Translations under genes and position numbers: made by a program | Part shown: in pieces, positions 1-7,688 of the stretch | Layout of the letters: the number at the start of each line of letters is the position of its first letter | Position numbering within the stretch: position 1 is the first letter of the stretch | The notes under the pieces: generated by a model | What the model saw: only the letters and a program-made list of their open reading frames with translations | Database searches by the model: none | What the model was told of the DNA's origin: nothing | Origin: Acidaminococcus sp. | Lineage (GTDB): Bacteria; Bacillota; Negativicutes; Acidaminococcales; Acidaminococcaceae | Direction of reading: 5' to 3' | Assembly: GCA_019416065.1 (NCBI GenBank) | Contig: DXYB01000025.1 | Span: 1 to 31,952 of the forward strand | Length of the DNA: 31,952 nt

Positions 1-119
1 CTTTTATATATTAGCAAATCCAAAATATTTTGTCAATGCCTTTTGAAAATTTCTTATTCTTGCAGTTACCCATAAAACTGCTATTTTATCAAATAGCTGT
101 AATACCCGCAACAAAACTA

Positions 120-147
120 TTGCAATTTTCCTGTTTTTCTATACAAT
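120..147 (+). promoter_or_regulatory. Candidate sigma-A promoter of the LytTR regulator
   Basis: TTGCAA (120-125), a 16-base spacer and TACAAT (142-147) lie in a very AT-rich leader, about 120 bases before the start codon of the LytTR gene. The rest of 1-267 holds no gene that I can see. In such AT-rich DNA a chance match is quite possible. Confidence 0.4.
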
Positions 148-267
148 TTTCTTTAAATATTACTGGAAAATGAGAAAATTTAAATTCCCCCCTAGATTTA
201 TTTTTGAAACCATGTTAACATAATTAAGCTTTTTTTGCATAAAAAGCCAATACTAGGAGGATCTATT

Positions 268-990
268 ATGCAACATATTGCTATCTACGAAACTGATTCT
301 AACAGCATCCAAACAATCACCAACCTGATTTACAGTCTGCCTCACGCACAAGATCTGATCAAAATACATCCTTTTTCCAAAGTTGACGAACTATTGGAGC
401 AATGCAAAAAAGGTACTCGATATAGTCTTGTGATTCTTGCTTCCCACAATTTGCCGCACCAAGGTCTGGAGTATGCCAGTACTATCCGGTTTCATGATCC
501 AGAAGTTCCCATTTATTTAGTTTCTGCTTTTATCCGGGACGCATTGGATGGTTTTCATTTACTGGATCAGTTCTACCTTTTCCCTTATGCTCCCAAAAAA
601 TTACTACGGGATGTAAAAAAACAGCTGCGCACTACGCAATTCTCCCAAGACCGAATTATCCGTGTACGAAACATAGGTGGAATTCACAACATCCCGGCGA
701 AAGAAATTCTCTATTTTGAATCCAATGACGGACAATTAACCATTACCCTGAAAGATCAGGTACTGGATTGTCGAGGCAGCATCCATCTTTTGGATAATGC
801 CATTAATCGGTACGACTTTTTCAGAACTCATAAAAGTTATTTGGTTAACTTACACCAGGTACGTGACGTTATCGGCATGCAGATTTATATGATGAACGGA
901 GATTTTATTCCGCTGGCAAAACAACGCTCGCCTCAATTTCGTGCAGCGCTCTGGAATTTGGAAGGAAAGGAACTAATTTTCAAGATATAA
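268..990 (+). CDS. LytTR-family DNA-binding regulator with degenerate receiver domain
   Basis: A 240-residue regulator of the AgrA/LytR type. Residues 1-120 look like a response-regulator receiver and residues about 130-232 are a LytTR DNA-binding domain, with the typical ILYFES and FFRTHKSYLVNL segments. The open frame extends up to 235, but ATG 268 is preceded at the right distance by AGGAGG (255-260), so 268 is taken as the start. The receiver keeps an acidic N-terminal region (E8, D10) and Ser86, but the position of the phosphorylated Asp appears to be Ser59 (ILASHNLP) and the conserved Lys before Pro is missing (YLFPY). Phosphorylation by a histidine kinase is therefore doubtful. No kinase gene follows; what lies upstream is outside the window. 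The family assignment is firm, the target genes are unknown. Confidence 0.88.
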   Translation: MQHIAIYETDSNSIQTITNLIYSLPHAQDLIKIHPFSKVDELLEQCKKGTRYSLVILASHNLPHQGLEYASTIRFHDPEVPIYLVSAFIRDALDGFHLLDQFYLFPYAPKKLLRDVKKQLRTTQFSQDRIIRVRNIGGIHNIPAKEILYFESNDGQLTITLKDQVLDCRGSIHLLDNAINRYDFFRTHKSYLVNLHQVRDVIGMQIYMMNGDFIPLAKQRSPQFRAALWNLEGKELIFKI

Positions 991-1015
991 CGTTTTCCCC
1001 TTCGTCGTGAAAACG
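991..1015. terminator. Weak hairpin between convergent genes
   Basis: CGTTTTC (991-997) and GAAAACG (1009-1015) can pair around an 11-base loop, just between the stop of the LytTR gene and the stop of the TPM-domain gene. The stem is short and AT-rich and no U-run follows on the plus strand, so this is at best a weak bidirectional terminator. Confidence 0.3.
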
Positions 1016-1016
1016 C

Positions 1017-1778
1017 TTACCAGCTACGACTGCTACCGCCACCGCCACCGCTGCCGCCGCCATAATGAGAACCCCCGCCAAATCCACCACCGCCACGACC
1101 ACTACGGAACAGCATTACATACAGTATAAATCGTAAAATGGCACCATGAAATAGCAGCTGGTCCAGCACAATGACAATCAACAAACCGCCAAACAAAATA
1201 AGCGCATCTAGCGGAGAAATAGAAGTGGCATAGGACACAGGACCAGCTTCTGGCTGGAGATTCTTTACCGTCATACCATACTCTCCAGCTACTTTTTGCA
1301 ATAAGGCCGCATAGGTATTAAGAACACCTTTGCTGTAATCTCCTTGTTGCAAATAGGGGACCAGGTATTGATCCTGAATCCGACCTGTAAGACCATCGGG
1401 GAGAGCCCCTTCCAATCCATAGCCTACTTCAATCCGACTTTTTCTGTCATTAACAGCAAGAAGTAATAGTACACCATTATTCTTTCCTTTGCTGCCAATC
1501 CCCCATTCCCGGAGTACTGTCAGTGAATACGTTTCTAAAGCTGTATCTTTTACGGTAGGTACCGTCAGAACCACGATCTGAGCGCCTGTACGTTGATCCA
1601 GGGCTGTCCCGTACTCACGAATGGTGTTTTTAGTTGATTCATTTAGGACACCGGCCAGATCCTGTACATAAATATCCTGTACAGGCTTTGGCGGGATCGG
1701 CGTAGCTGCAAAAAGAAAGCTGGGAAAAAGGAAGAAGTGGCAAAGTGCCACTAGGGTCATTAACAGCTTTCGGATCAT
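1017..1778 (-). CDS. TPM-domain (YgcG-like) exported membrane protein
   Basis: A 253-residue protein with an N-terminal signal or anchor segment, a TPM domain (residues about 35-160, recognisable from the NNGVLLLLAVNDRKSRIEVG block followed by GLEGALPDG), a second hydrophobic segment near residues 190-215, and a Gly/Ser-rich tail ending in SRSW. This is the usual layout of YgcG-type proteins; the domain is named after plant thylakoid relatives with reported acid phosphatase activity, and its bacterial role is unclear. The start is ATG 1778, which has GGGAGG in front; a longer frame begins with GTG at 1796 inside that ribosome site and is rejected. It follows lemA by 24 bases on the same strand, and LemA plus a TPM protein is a common pair, so one transcript is likely. 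Confidence 0.85.
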   Translation of the reverse strand: MIRKLLMTLVALCHFFLFPSFLFAATPIPPKPVQDIYVQDLAGVLNESTKNTIREYGTALDQRTGAQIVVLTVPTVKDTALETYSLTVLREWGIGSKGKNNGVLLLLAVNDRKSRIEVGYGLEGALPDGLTGRIQDQYLVPYLQQGDYSKGVLNTYAALLQKVAGEYGMTVKNLQPEAGPVSYATSISPLDALILFGGLLIVIVLDQLLFHGAILRFILYVMLFRSGRGGGGFGGGSHYGGGSGGGGGSSRSW

Positions 1779-1802
1779 TCTTTTCCCTCCCAGCACGGCC
1801 CC

Positions 1803-2357
1803 TTAAAATTTAACCTGCGGCGCTTTTTGTGCTCCTTGGTCAGCCTGGAAATAGCTCCGGGCCGTAAAGCCTGTCATTCCTGCAATAATGGACGTTGGTA
1901 CAGTTTTAATTTTTGCATTAAAAACCTGCACGGCATCATTATAATCTTTTCTGGCTACCGCCAAGCGATTTTCTGTTCCGGCCAGTTCATCTTGCAGCTG
2001 GATAAAATTGGTATTGGCCTTCAGGTTAGGGTAATTTTCCGAAAGTGCCAAAAGACGTGTCAGTGCTCCGGATAATTCTCCATTTGCCGCAGCCGCATCT
2101 TGAACTGACTGGGCTCCTGCTAACTTCGCTCGCGCGTTAGCTACGTCATCAAATACTTTTTCTTCATGGGTACTATACCCTTTTACTGTATTCACCAAAT
2201 TGGGAATAAGATCACTGCGCCGCTGGAGCTGAGTTTCTACTTGGCTCCATTTTCCATTTACGTTTTCATTCATGCTGACAAGTCCATTATAGGAACTCAA
2301 TACAGCACCCACTACGAGCACAAGCAATACCACAATGGTAAGAAGTACTTTCTTCAT
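1803..2357 (-). CDS. lemA: LemA family protein
   Basis: A 184-residue LemA protein. Residues about 4-22 form a single membrane segment and the remainder is the helical domain, with the hallmark pattern NVNGKWSQVETQLQRRSDLI, then NLVNTVKGY and, near the end, FNAKIKTVP. LemA proteins are N-out membrane-anchored helical proteins of uncertain biochemical role, often next to TPM-domain proteins or M48 proteases. AGAGGAAACGTT precedes the ATG. It is the first gene of a two-gene unit with the TPM protein and has a convincing promoter at 2414-2442. Confidence 0.93.
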   Translation of the reverse strand: MKKVLLTIVVLLVLVVGAVLSSYNGLVSMNENVNGKWSQVETQLQRRSDLIPNLVNTVKGYSTHEEKVFDDVANARAKLAGAQSVQDAAAANGELSGALTRLLALSENYPNLKANTNFIQLQDELAGTENRLAVARKDYNDAVQVFNAKIKTVPTSIIAGMTGFTARSYFQADQGAQKAPQVKF

Positions 2358-2413
2358 AACGTTTCCTCTTTCTTTTTCCTATGCAAATGCACAATAAGAA
2401 TTTCTGTGCATTT

Positions 2414-2442
2414 ATCTTATCGGATGGGTAAGGTACTGTCAA
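2414..2442 (-). promoter_or_regulatory. Promoter of lemA-TPM operon
   Basis: On the minus strand TTGACA (2437-2442) is separated by 17 bases from TAAGAT (2414-2419), about 57 bases before the lemA start codon. The -35 is perfect. Two further TTGAC copies lie just upstream (see findings). Confidence 0.7.
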
Positions 2443-2464
2443 GTTTAAAGTCAAATTGTCAAAT

Positions 2465-3727
2465 TTAAGTCAGTCTTTTCACAAAAAGTTTGATAAGAAG
2501 CAGGGTATGGGGTTGGTATACGAGATCCAAAAGACAGGATCCTACCACAGGAACGATCATAAACGCCTTTTGACTCATACCATATTTATGCTTGAGCACA
2601 TTCATGTTCACTAGGGCTGATGGCATGGCCCCCAGTCCATGACCACAAAGCCCGGCACACATTACGGCAGCATCATAATTACTGCCCAAAATCCTAAATA
2701 CCACAAAATAACTAATAAGCACCATAAAAGCAGCCTGGGAACAGACAATCAAGAATACGCTGCCTAAAATTCCTGTTAGGATCCACACCTGTAAGCTCAT
2801 CAGGACAATGGCAAGATACAAGTTAAGCATGATATCTCCGGTATAGCTGATAATTTGACTACCATACCGATACCAACAAAACCGGTCATTCATTGTACGA
2901 GCTAGGACTCCTATCAGCATACCTCCCAGGTATGCCGGAAATCTCATATGCAAAAAAACGCCAACCCGTTCAGCAAGCAATGTTCCGAGGCCCATACAAA
3001 GCAGTAGCACCGTTATATTGAGAAAAATTTCGTTTTGCGTCAGCTCTTCCTTATGCGTATTTTTCTCTGCTCCATGGGTGATTCCCTGTGGCGATATAGT
3101 CTGCTGCAGAGGATCTGGTTCAAGATGGTAACGTTTTACCAGTGCGGTCCCTACCGGAGCCCCCACAATTACAGCAAACATTAATCCCAAAGTAGCCGCC
3201 GTTGTACCAACTTCCAGACCGGCAGGATACCCCATACTGACAAACGTACTGCCATAGGCTCCCGCCGCGCCATGCCCGCCCACCATAGAAATAGCACCGG
3301 CAAGCAGCGCATAGGCGGGAGCTAAATGCAGTAGAGCGCCTAATAGCAGACTCAAAATATTTTGGCAAAAAGAAATCGTGCCGCTGACAAGCCAATATTT
3401 CAGCAGTAGCGTCCCGCCTTTATTGACCCCACTTTGGAACGCATTTAAATTCACTGACATCCCTACTGCAGTGAAAAAACCCATCATAAAAAATTCCTGG
3501 AGAATCTTGTCAAAGGTAAACTCCATAAATCCAGTAAGGTGGCATACCGTCACCAGCAGCATAGCCACAAAGCCCCCCACCACCGGTACAGGCAGACAAA
3601 ATTTTTGTAAAAGTGTCCACCGACTTTTCAAGAACTTCCCTACCAGTAGCATAGCAGCCGCCAATGCCACGGTACAAACTGCATTGACTTGGAGTGTGAG
3701 TACTCCATTTTGCAGTACAAGTTGCAT
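2465..3727 (-). CDS. gltS: Sodium/glutamate symporter
   Basis: A 420-residue protein of the GltS (ESS) family, which imports glutamate with sodium ions through the cytoplasmic membrane. The family signature GGHGAAGAYG (residues about 148-157) and its second-half counterpart CGLCGHGLGAMPSALVNM are both present, consistent with the inverted repeat of this fold. About ten or more hydrophobic segments cover the protein, with a polar cytoplasmic loop near residues 200-230. Length is close to the E. coli protein (401). The ATG is preceded by AGGGGAGA. It lies downstream of serC with a strong hairpin between, and ends just before the lemA promoter, so it seems to be a single-gene unit. Glutamate import fits an amino-acid fermenter. 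Confidence 0.95.
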   Translation of the reverse strand: MQLVLQNGVLTLQVNAVCTVALAAAMLLVGKFLKSRWTLLQKFCLPVPVVGGFVAMLLVTVCHLTGFMEFTFDKILQEFFMMGFFTAVGMSVNLNAFQSGVNKGGTLLLKYWLVSGTISFCQNILSLLLGALLHLAPAYALLAGAISMVGGHGAAGAYGSTFVSMGYPAGLEVGTTAATLGLMFAVIVGAPVGTALVKRYHLEPDPLQQTISPQGITHGAEKNTHKEELTQNEIFLNITVLLLCMGLGTLLAERVGVFLHMRFPAYLGGMLIGVLARTMNDRFCWYRYGSQIISYTGDIMLNLYLAIVLMSLQVWILTGILGSVFLIVCSQAAFMVLISYFVVFRILGSNYDAAVMCAGLCGHGLGAMPSALVNMNVLKHKYGMSQKAFMIVPVVGSCLLDLVYQPHTLLLIKLFVKRLT

Positions 3728-3754
3728 AGTCTCCCCTTATCCTTTTTATACAGT

Positions 3755-3816
3755 AAAAAGAGGGGCCGCGACCCGTATCCCGTCATTAGGGAAGTGGTGT
3801 GTGCGGCCCTCCTTTT
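3755..3816 (-). terminator. Intrinsic terminator after serC, upstream of gltS
   Basis: GCGGCCCT (3803-3810) pairs with AGGGGCCGC (3761-3769). The AAAAG and CTTTT flanks can extend the stem, and a small inner hairpin (TCCC/GGGA, about 3778-3792) folds inside the loop. On the minus strand CTCTTTTT follows the stem. It ends serC transcription and lies only about 30 bases before gltS, so it could also act as an attenuator for gltS. The plus-strand reading also has a short T-run. Confidence 0.7.
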
Positions 3817-3822
3817 CTAGTC

Positions 3823-4914
3823 TCACTTATTTTTTTGATAGAAATCTTCCATAAAGTCAGCCAGCAGCGTAACGCCTTCTATTGGCATGGCATTGTAGAT
3901 AGACGCCCGGATACCACCCACAGAACGGTGTCCCTTCAGGCTTACCAGTCCGTTCTGGGCTCCTTGTGCTACAAATTGGGCTTCCAGCTCTTTGGTAGGC
4001 AAATTAAACGTAACGTTCATCAGGCTGCGGCTATCTTTTTGGGCATGTCCTTTGTAAAAATCAGGATATTGATCCAGCTTAGCATACAACATTCCGGCCT
4101 TTTCCAGATTCCGCTTTTCCAGCGCTGCCAATCCGCCTTGGTCCACCAGCCACTGGGCAATACGTTCCACCAAATAAATGCCAAACACGGGTGGCGTATT
4201 ATACACGCTGTCATGATCCTGATAGGTTTCGTAGTTCATCATAATCGGTAGGTTTTTATCCCGTCCCGCTATGAAGCTCTTTTTAGCCATAACAACAACC
4301 ACGCCTGCTGGGCCAATATTTTTTTGTGCTCCATTGTAAATCAGTGAAAACTTATCCAAGTTCTCCACAGGACGGCTTAAAATGTCAGAGCTCATATCGA
4401 CAATAAGAGGCACATCCCCTGTATCCGGATACGTAAAATATTCCGTGCCTTCAATTGTATTGTTCCCCGTAAGATGTAGATAGGCGCAGTTCTCAGGAAC
4501 TGGGGCTAGTTCTTCCGGCTGGGGCACTCGGTCAAGACCGGTGTCTTTGCAACTATAGATCTCTACTGCATTTCCGACTTTTTTTGCTTCTTTAAACGCT
4601 TTCTCCGAAAAGCTGCTGGTAATGGCATACGCGGCTGTTTTTCCTGGCGTTAAAAAGTTCATAGGGACCATAGAAAATTGTAACGTAGCCCCTCCACCCA
4701 TGAACATAACAGACCACTCATCCCCCATCCCCAGCAGATTTTTGATATTTTGTTCTGCACGATGCAAAACTTCTTCAAAAAGACTGCTACGATGGCTGAT
4801 TTCCAGCATACTCATGCCGCTGCCTTTATAATCCAGCAGATCTCGTTGCGCTTCTTGCAAAACTTCCAAAGGCATCATGGAAGGCCCAGCGCCAAAATTA
4901 TACACTCTTGCCAT
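3823..4914 (-). CDS. serC: Phosphoserine aminotransferase
   Basis: A 363-residue PLP enzyme that interconverts 3-phosphohydroxypyruvate plus glutamate with O-phosphoserine plus 2-oxoglutarate. The N-terminus MARVYNFGAGPSMMP and the segment NGAQKNIGPAG, with the PLP lysine at residue 198, are diagnostic; HRSVGGIRASIYNAMP is the C-terminal substrate-binding block. Length matches the family (about 360). ATG 4914 is chosen because AGGAG lies 9 bases upstream; ATG 4923 would sit directly on that ribosome site. The start overlaps the end of the DUF1015 gene by 17 bases, so translation is probably coupled. Neither serA nor serB is in the window. Confidence 0.96.
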   Translation of the reverse strand: MARVYNFGAGPSMMPLEVLQEAQRDLLDYKGSGMSMLEISHRSSLFEEVLHRAEQNIKNLLGMGDEWSVMFMGGGATLQFSMVPMNFLTPGKTAAYAITSSFSEKAFKEAKKVGNAVEIYSCKDTGLDRVPQPEELAPVPENCAYLHLTGNNTIEGTEYFTYPDTGDVPLIVDMSSDILSRPVENLDKFSLIYNGAQKNIGPAGVVVVMAKKSFIAGRDKNLPIMMNYETYQDHDSVYNTPPVFGIYLVERIAQWLVDQGGLAALEKRNLEKAGMLYAKLDQYPDFYKGHAQKDSRSLMNVTFNLPTKELEAQFVAQGAQNGLVSLKGHRSVGGIRASIYNAMPIEGVTLLADFMEDFYQKNK

Positions 4915-6163
4915 CTTGTCCATCTCCTATCATATGCACCGTCAACGCATCCCGCAGTTTAGGTTCAAACCAGGTAGATTTAGGCGGCATCACTAGCCCC
5001 GCATCTGCAGCATGCATCAATTGTTCCATACTGGTGGGATACATAGAAAAAGCAACGGTGTAATCACCACCATCCACCGCGTCTTCCAAAGAACCAAGGC
5101 CTCTCACCCCACCAATAAAATTAAGTCGTGGATCCATGCGAGGATCACGAATATTGAGCAAGGGCTCCAACAGATTATTCTGCAAGATGCTCACGTCCAA
5201 GCTTTGAATCGGATCATTTTCTGGGAAGGTAGCTGGCAGCGCCGTCAGCTTATACCACTGTCCTCCCAGATACATCCCAAACGTATGGGGCATGGAAGGT
5301 GACACTGGCCGTGCTGCCTTTTCCAATAGAAACCTTTCTTGTATTTGTTCTAGGAAGGTTTCCAGATTGAGCCCTCCCAAATCCCGTATCACACGATTAT
5401 AAGGAAGAATGTGAAGCAGATGGGAAGGAAAAATTACGGACAGTACATAATTATATTCTTCCTTGCCCGTTTGGCCCGGACGGGCGGAAAGCTTTTCCGC
5501 CACCCGCAGCGCTGCAGCGCACCGGTGATGCCCGTCTGCAATATATAGTTCCGGGACTTGTTTGAATAATTTCGTAACTTCCTGCACTTTTAACGGCTCA
5601 TTAATCACATACAGGGTATGGCGGATTGCATCATCCCCCGTAAAATCATAAACTGGTTTATGGTTGCCGATATACTCCATTAAAAATGCAGTGAGCAGGC
5701 CCTTGCTTCGGTAGGCCAAAAATACAGGTCCCGTCTGCGCTTTAGTAGCCAGGATATGATTGACACGGTCTGTTTCTTTATTTTGCCTGGTTAGTTCATG
5801 CCGCTTAATCAGCCCCGCTTTGTACTCTTTAAGGGAAGCCGTCGCTACCAACCCAATTTGGATATAGGCCCCCATCTGCTGCCGATAAATATAATAACAA
5901 GGACTCAGGTCCTGTTTCATCTGGCCGTTAGCAATATACGCCCTTAGATTTTCCGCAGCCTTGGCATACACTCTGGGATCATCATTCTGGATGTCTTCTG
6001 GAAGATCCGCTTCCGCACGCGTCACTCGAATAAAACTCAGAGGATTATTTTGTAAGATATCTCGCGCTTCCTTGGTACTCATAACGTCATAAGGCAATTC
6101 CGCGATTTGACTTGCCAATTCTGGCAGAGGGCGCAGCGCGGCAAAAGGTCTGATTTCGGCCAT
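4898..6163 (-). CDS. DUF1015 family protein, possible serine-kinase-like
   Basis: A 421-residue DUF1015 protein. The N-terminus (MAEIRPFAALRP, then LPYDVMSTKEAR) is typical for the family, and residues 210-214 are DGHHR followed by CAAAL. That motif resembles the phosphate-binding motif of the ParB/Srx fold, which includes the archaeal free-serine kinase SerK; I infer rather than know that this protein could act on serine or phosphoserine. The gene overlaps serC, and a DUF1015-serine biosynthesis link is familiar from other Firmicutes. The ATG has GGAG upstream. The promoter is a perfect extended -10 at 6245-6253, and a small stem-loop lies in the leader (6199-6219). Family call strong, function open. 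Confidence 0.88.
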   Translation of the reverse strand: MAEIRPFAALRPLPELASQIAELPYDVMSTKEARDILQNNPLSFIRVTRAEADLPEDIQNDDPRVYAKAAENLRAYIANGQMKQDLSPCYYIYRQQMGAYIQIGLVATASLKEYKAGLIKRHELTRQNKETDRVNHILATKAQTGPVFLAYRSKGLLTAFLMEYIGNHKPVYDFTGDDAIRHTLYVINEPLKVQEVTKLFKQVPELYIADGHHRCAAALRVAEKLSARPGQTGKEEYNYVLSVIFPSHLLHILPYNRVIRDLGGLNLETFLEQIQERFLLEKAARPVSPSMPHTFGMYLGGQWYKLTALPATFPENDPIQSLDVSILQNNLLEPLLNIRDPRMDPRLNFIGGVRGLGSLEDAVDGGDYTVAFSMYPTSMEQLMHAADAGLVMPPKSTWFEPKLRDALTVHMIGDGQDGKSV

Positions 6164-6244
6164 CTTTCATCACTCCGATTCTTAGTCTATGGTATCCAGC
6201 ACCTTTTCACAGCAGGTGCAGAAAAAATTGGTTAGTTCGGCATA

Positions 6245-6253
6245 ATTATATCA
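6245..6253 (-). promoter_or_regulatory. Extended -10 promoter of DUF1015-serC
   Basis: TGATATAAT on the minus strand is a perfect -10 with the TGN extension, about 82 bases before the DUF1015 start. The -35 region is only a T-run. The leader contains the stem GCACCT (6199-6204)/AGGTGC (6214-6219). Confidence 0.6.
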
Positions 6254-6287
6254 TTTCATCAGAGAGGAAAAAAAGAGGATTTTACGC

Positions 6288-7685
6288 CTATTTCTTATTT
6301 TTTTGCAGCCTCTCTCCTATAATACGGGCTACATACACGCCGCTGGCACTGGCCTGGGACAAGCCTCTGGTAATGCCGGCCCCATCGCCAATGGCGAAAA
6401 AGTTGGACAAGGTAGTCTCCAGCTCATCATCCAGCTCCAAACGGGAGCTGTAGAACTTCACCTCTACCCCGTATAATAAGGTATCATCGTTAGCAGTCCC
6501 CGGTGCCACTTTATCCAGCGCATAAATCATTTCAATAATATTATCCAAATGCCGTTTTGGCAGTACAAGGCTTAAATCCCCTGGCACTGCATTCAGGGTG
6601 GGATGCATAAAGCTTTGGCTCAAACGGTGTGGATTGGTACGGCGTCCTTTAATCAAGTCACCAAAGCGCTGCACTAAAACGCCCCCTCCCAGCATATTAG
6701 AAAGAGAGGCAATATGTTTTCCATAGCGGTGGGGTTCTTTAAATGGTTCTGTAAACCGATTGCTCACCAAAAGGGCAAAATTGGTATTTCCACTATTTTT
6801 CGCCGGATCACTAAAGCTGTGCCCATTCACGGTCACAATTCCATCCGTATTTTCGGCCACCACATATCCATTAGGATTCATGCAGAAAGTCCGGACACGG
6901 TCTCCGTACTGTTTGGTCCGATACACCAGTTTCGCTTCATAGACTTCATCCGTGATGTCTTGAAACACCGCCGCCGGAACTTCCACCCTAACGCCCACAT
7001 CCACCTGGTTATTGGTCAGCGTCAGACCCAAATTTTTGCACTGGTCAGAGAACCATTCCGCACCGGCCCTTCCAGGTGCTCCAATTAGATAGGTGCAGTG
7101 GACCAGTGTATCACTTCCTTTGATGGAAAGTTCGTACCCTGTGTCGATTTTTTTGATGTTTTCTACCTGTGTATCACAGTCAATCTGAATACCATGCTGC
7201 ACCAGATAACAATAGATACTCCCCATCAGTTTCCGATTGTTGTCAGTCCCCAGGTGCCGCACCTTGGCATTTAAAAGATGCAAATCCACCCCCAGGGCTT
7301 TGCGGCCTATCTTACAATTTTTGGTAGAAAACACTTCTCCCGGCGCCCCATGCTTCAAATTCAAAGCATCTACATAATCAATGAGCTCCATAACCGTTTT
7401 TTTCGGGATATAGTCGCTGAGCCAACCCCCAAATTCCGTGGTAAAGTTATACTTGCCATCGGAAAAAGCGCCGGCACCGCCAAAGCCCCGCATGATGCTG
7501 CATGGTGTGCATCGTACACATTTTTCTACTTTCCCAGAGATAATTGGACATTGCCGTAACGTAATCGCATGTCCTTGCTCCAAAATCAAGACCTTGGTTT
7601 CCGGATACCGCAGCACAAATTCGTAAGCTGCATAAATGGCTGCCGGACCGCCGCCAATAATTGCTACGTCAGTTTGTTTGATCAT
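6288..7685 (-). CDS. FAD-dependent oxidoreductase (COG2509-type)
   Basis: A 465-residue flavoprotein. Residues 8-16 form the dinucleotide-binding loop (IIGGGPAAI), E36 ends the second strand as expected for FAD binding, and FAIGDGAGITRGL near the C-terminus is the second FAD-contact block. The segment Cys46, Cys56, Cys59, Cys62 followed by GFGGAGAFSDGK is typical of the uncharacterised FAD dehydrogenase group COG2509; the cysteines could hold a metal centre or be redox-active. The substrate is unknown. It is the last gene of a three-gene unit, starting 4 bases after the stop of the beta-lactamase-fold gene. No clear terminator follows. Family call is firm. Confidence 0.88.
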   Translation of the reverse strand: MIKQTDVAIIGGGPAAIYAAYEFVLRYPETKVLILEQGHAITLRQCPIISGKVEKCVRCTPCSIMRGFGGAGAFSDGKYNFTTEFGGWLSDYIPKKTVMELIDYVDALNLKHGAPGEVFSTKNCKIGRKALGVDLHLLNAKVRHLGTDNNRKLMGSIYCYLVQHGIQIDCDTQVENIKKIDTGYELSIKGSDTLVHCTYLIGAPGRAGAEWFSDQCKNLGLTLTNNQVDVGVRVEVPAAVFQDITDEVYEAKLVYRTKQYGDRVRTFCMNPNGYVVAENTDGIVTVNGHSFSDPAKNSGNTNFALLVSNRFTEPFKEPHRYGKHIASLSNMLGGGVLVQRFGDLIKGRRTNPHRLSQSFMHPTLNAVPGDLSLVLPKRHLDNIIEMIYALDKVAPGTANDDTLLYGVEVKFYSSRLELDDELETTLSNFFAIGDGAGITRGLSQASASGVYVARIIGERLQKNKK

Positions 7686-7688
7686 GAG

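Noticed and set aside
6199..6219. Stem-loop GCACCT/AGGTGC in the DUF1015 leader as a terminator
   Set aside because: Six pairs only and no U-run on the minus strand after it; on the plus strand it is followed by A's. Noted only as a leader stem.
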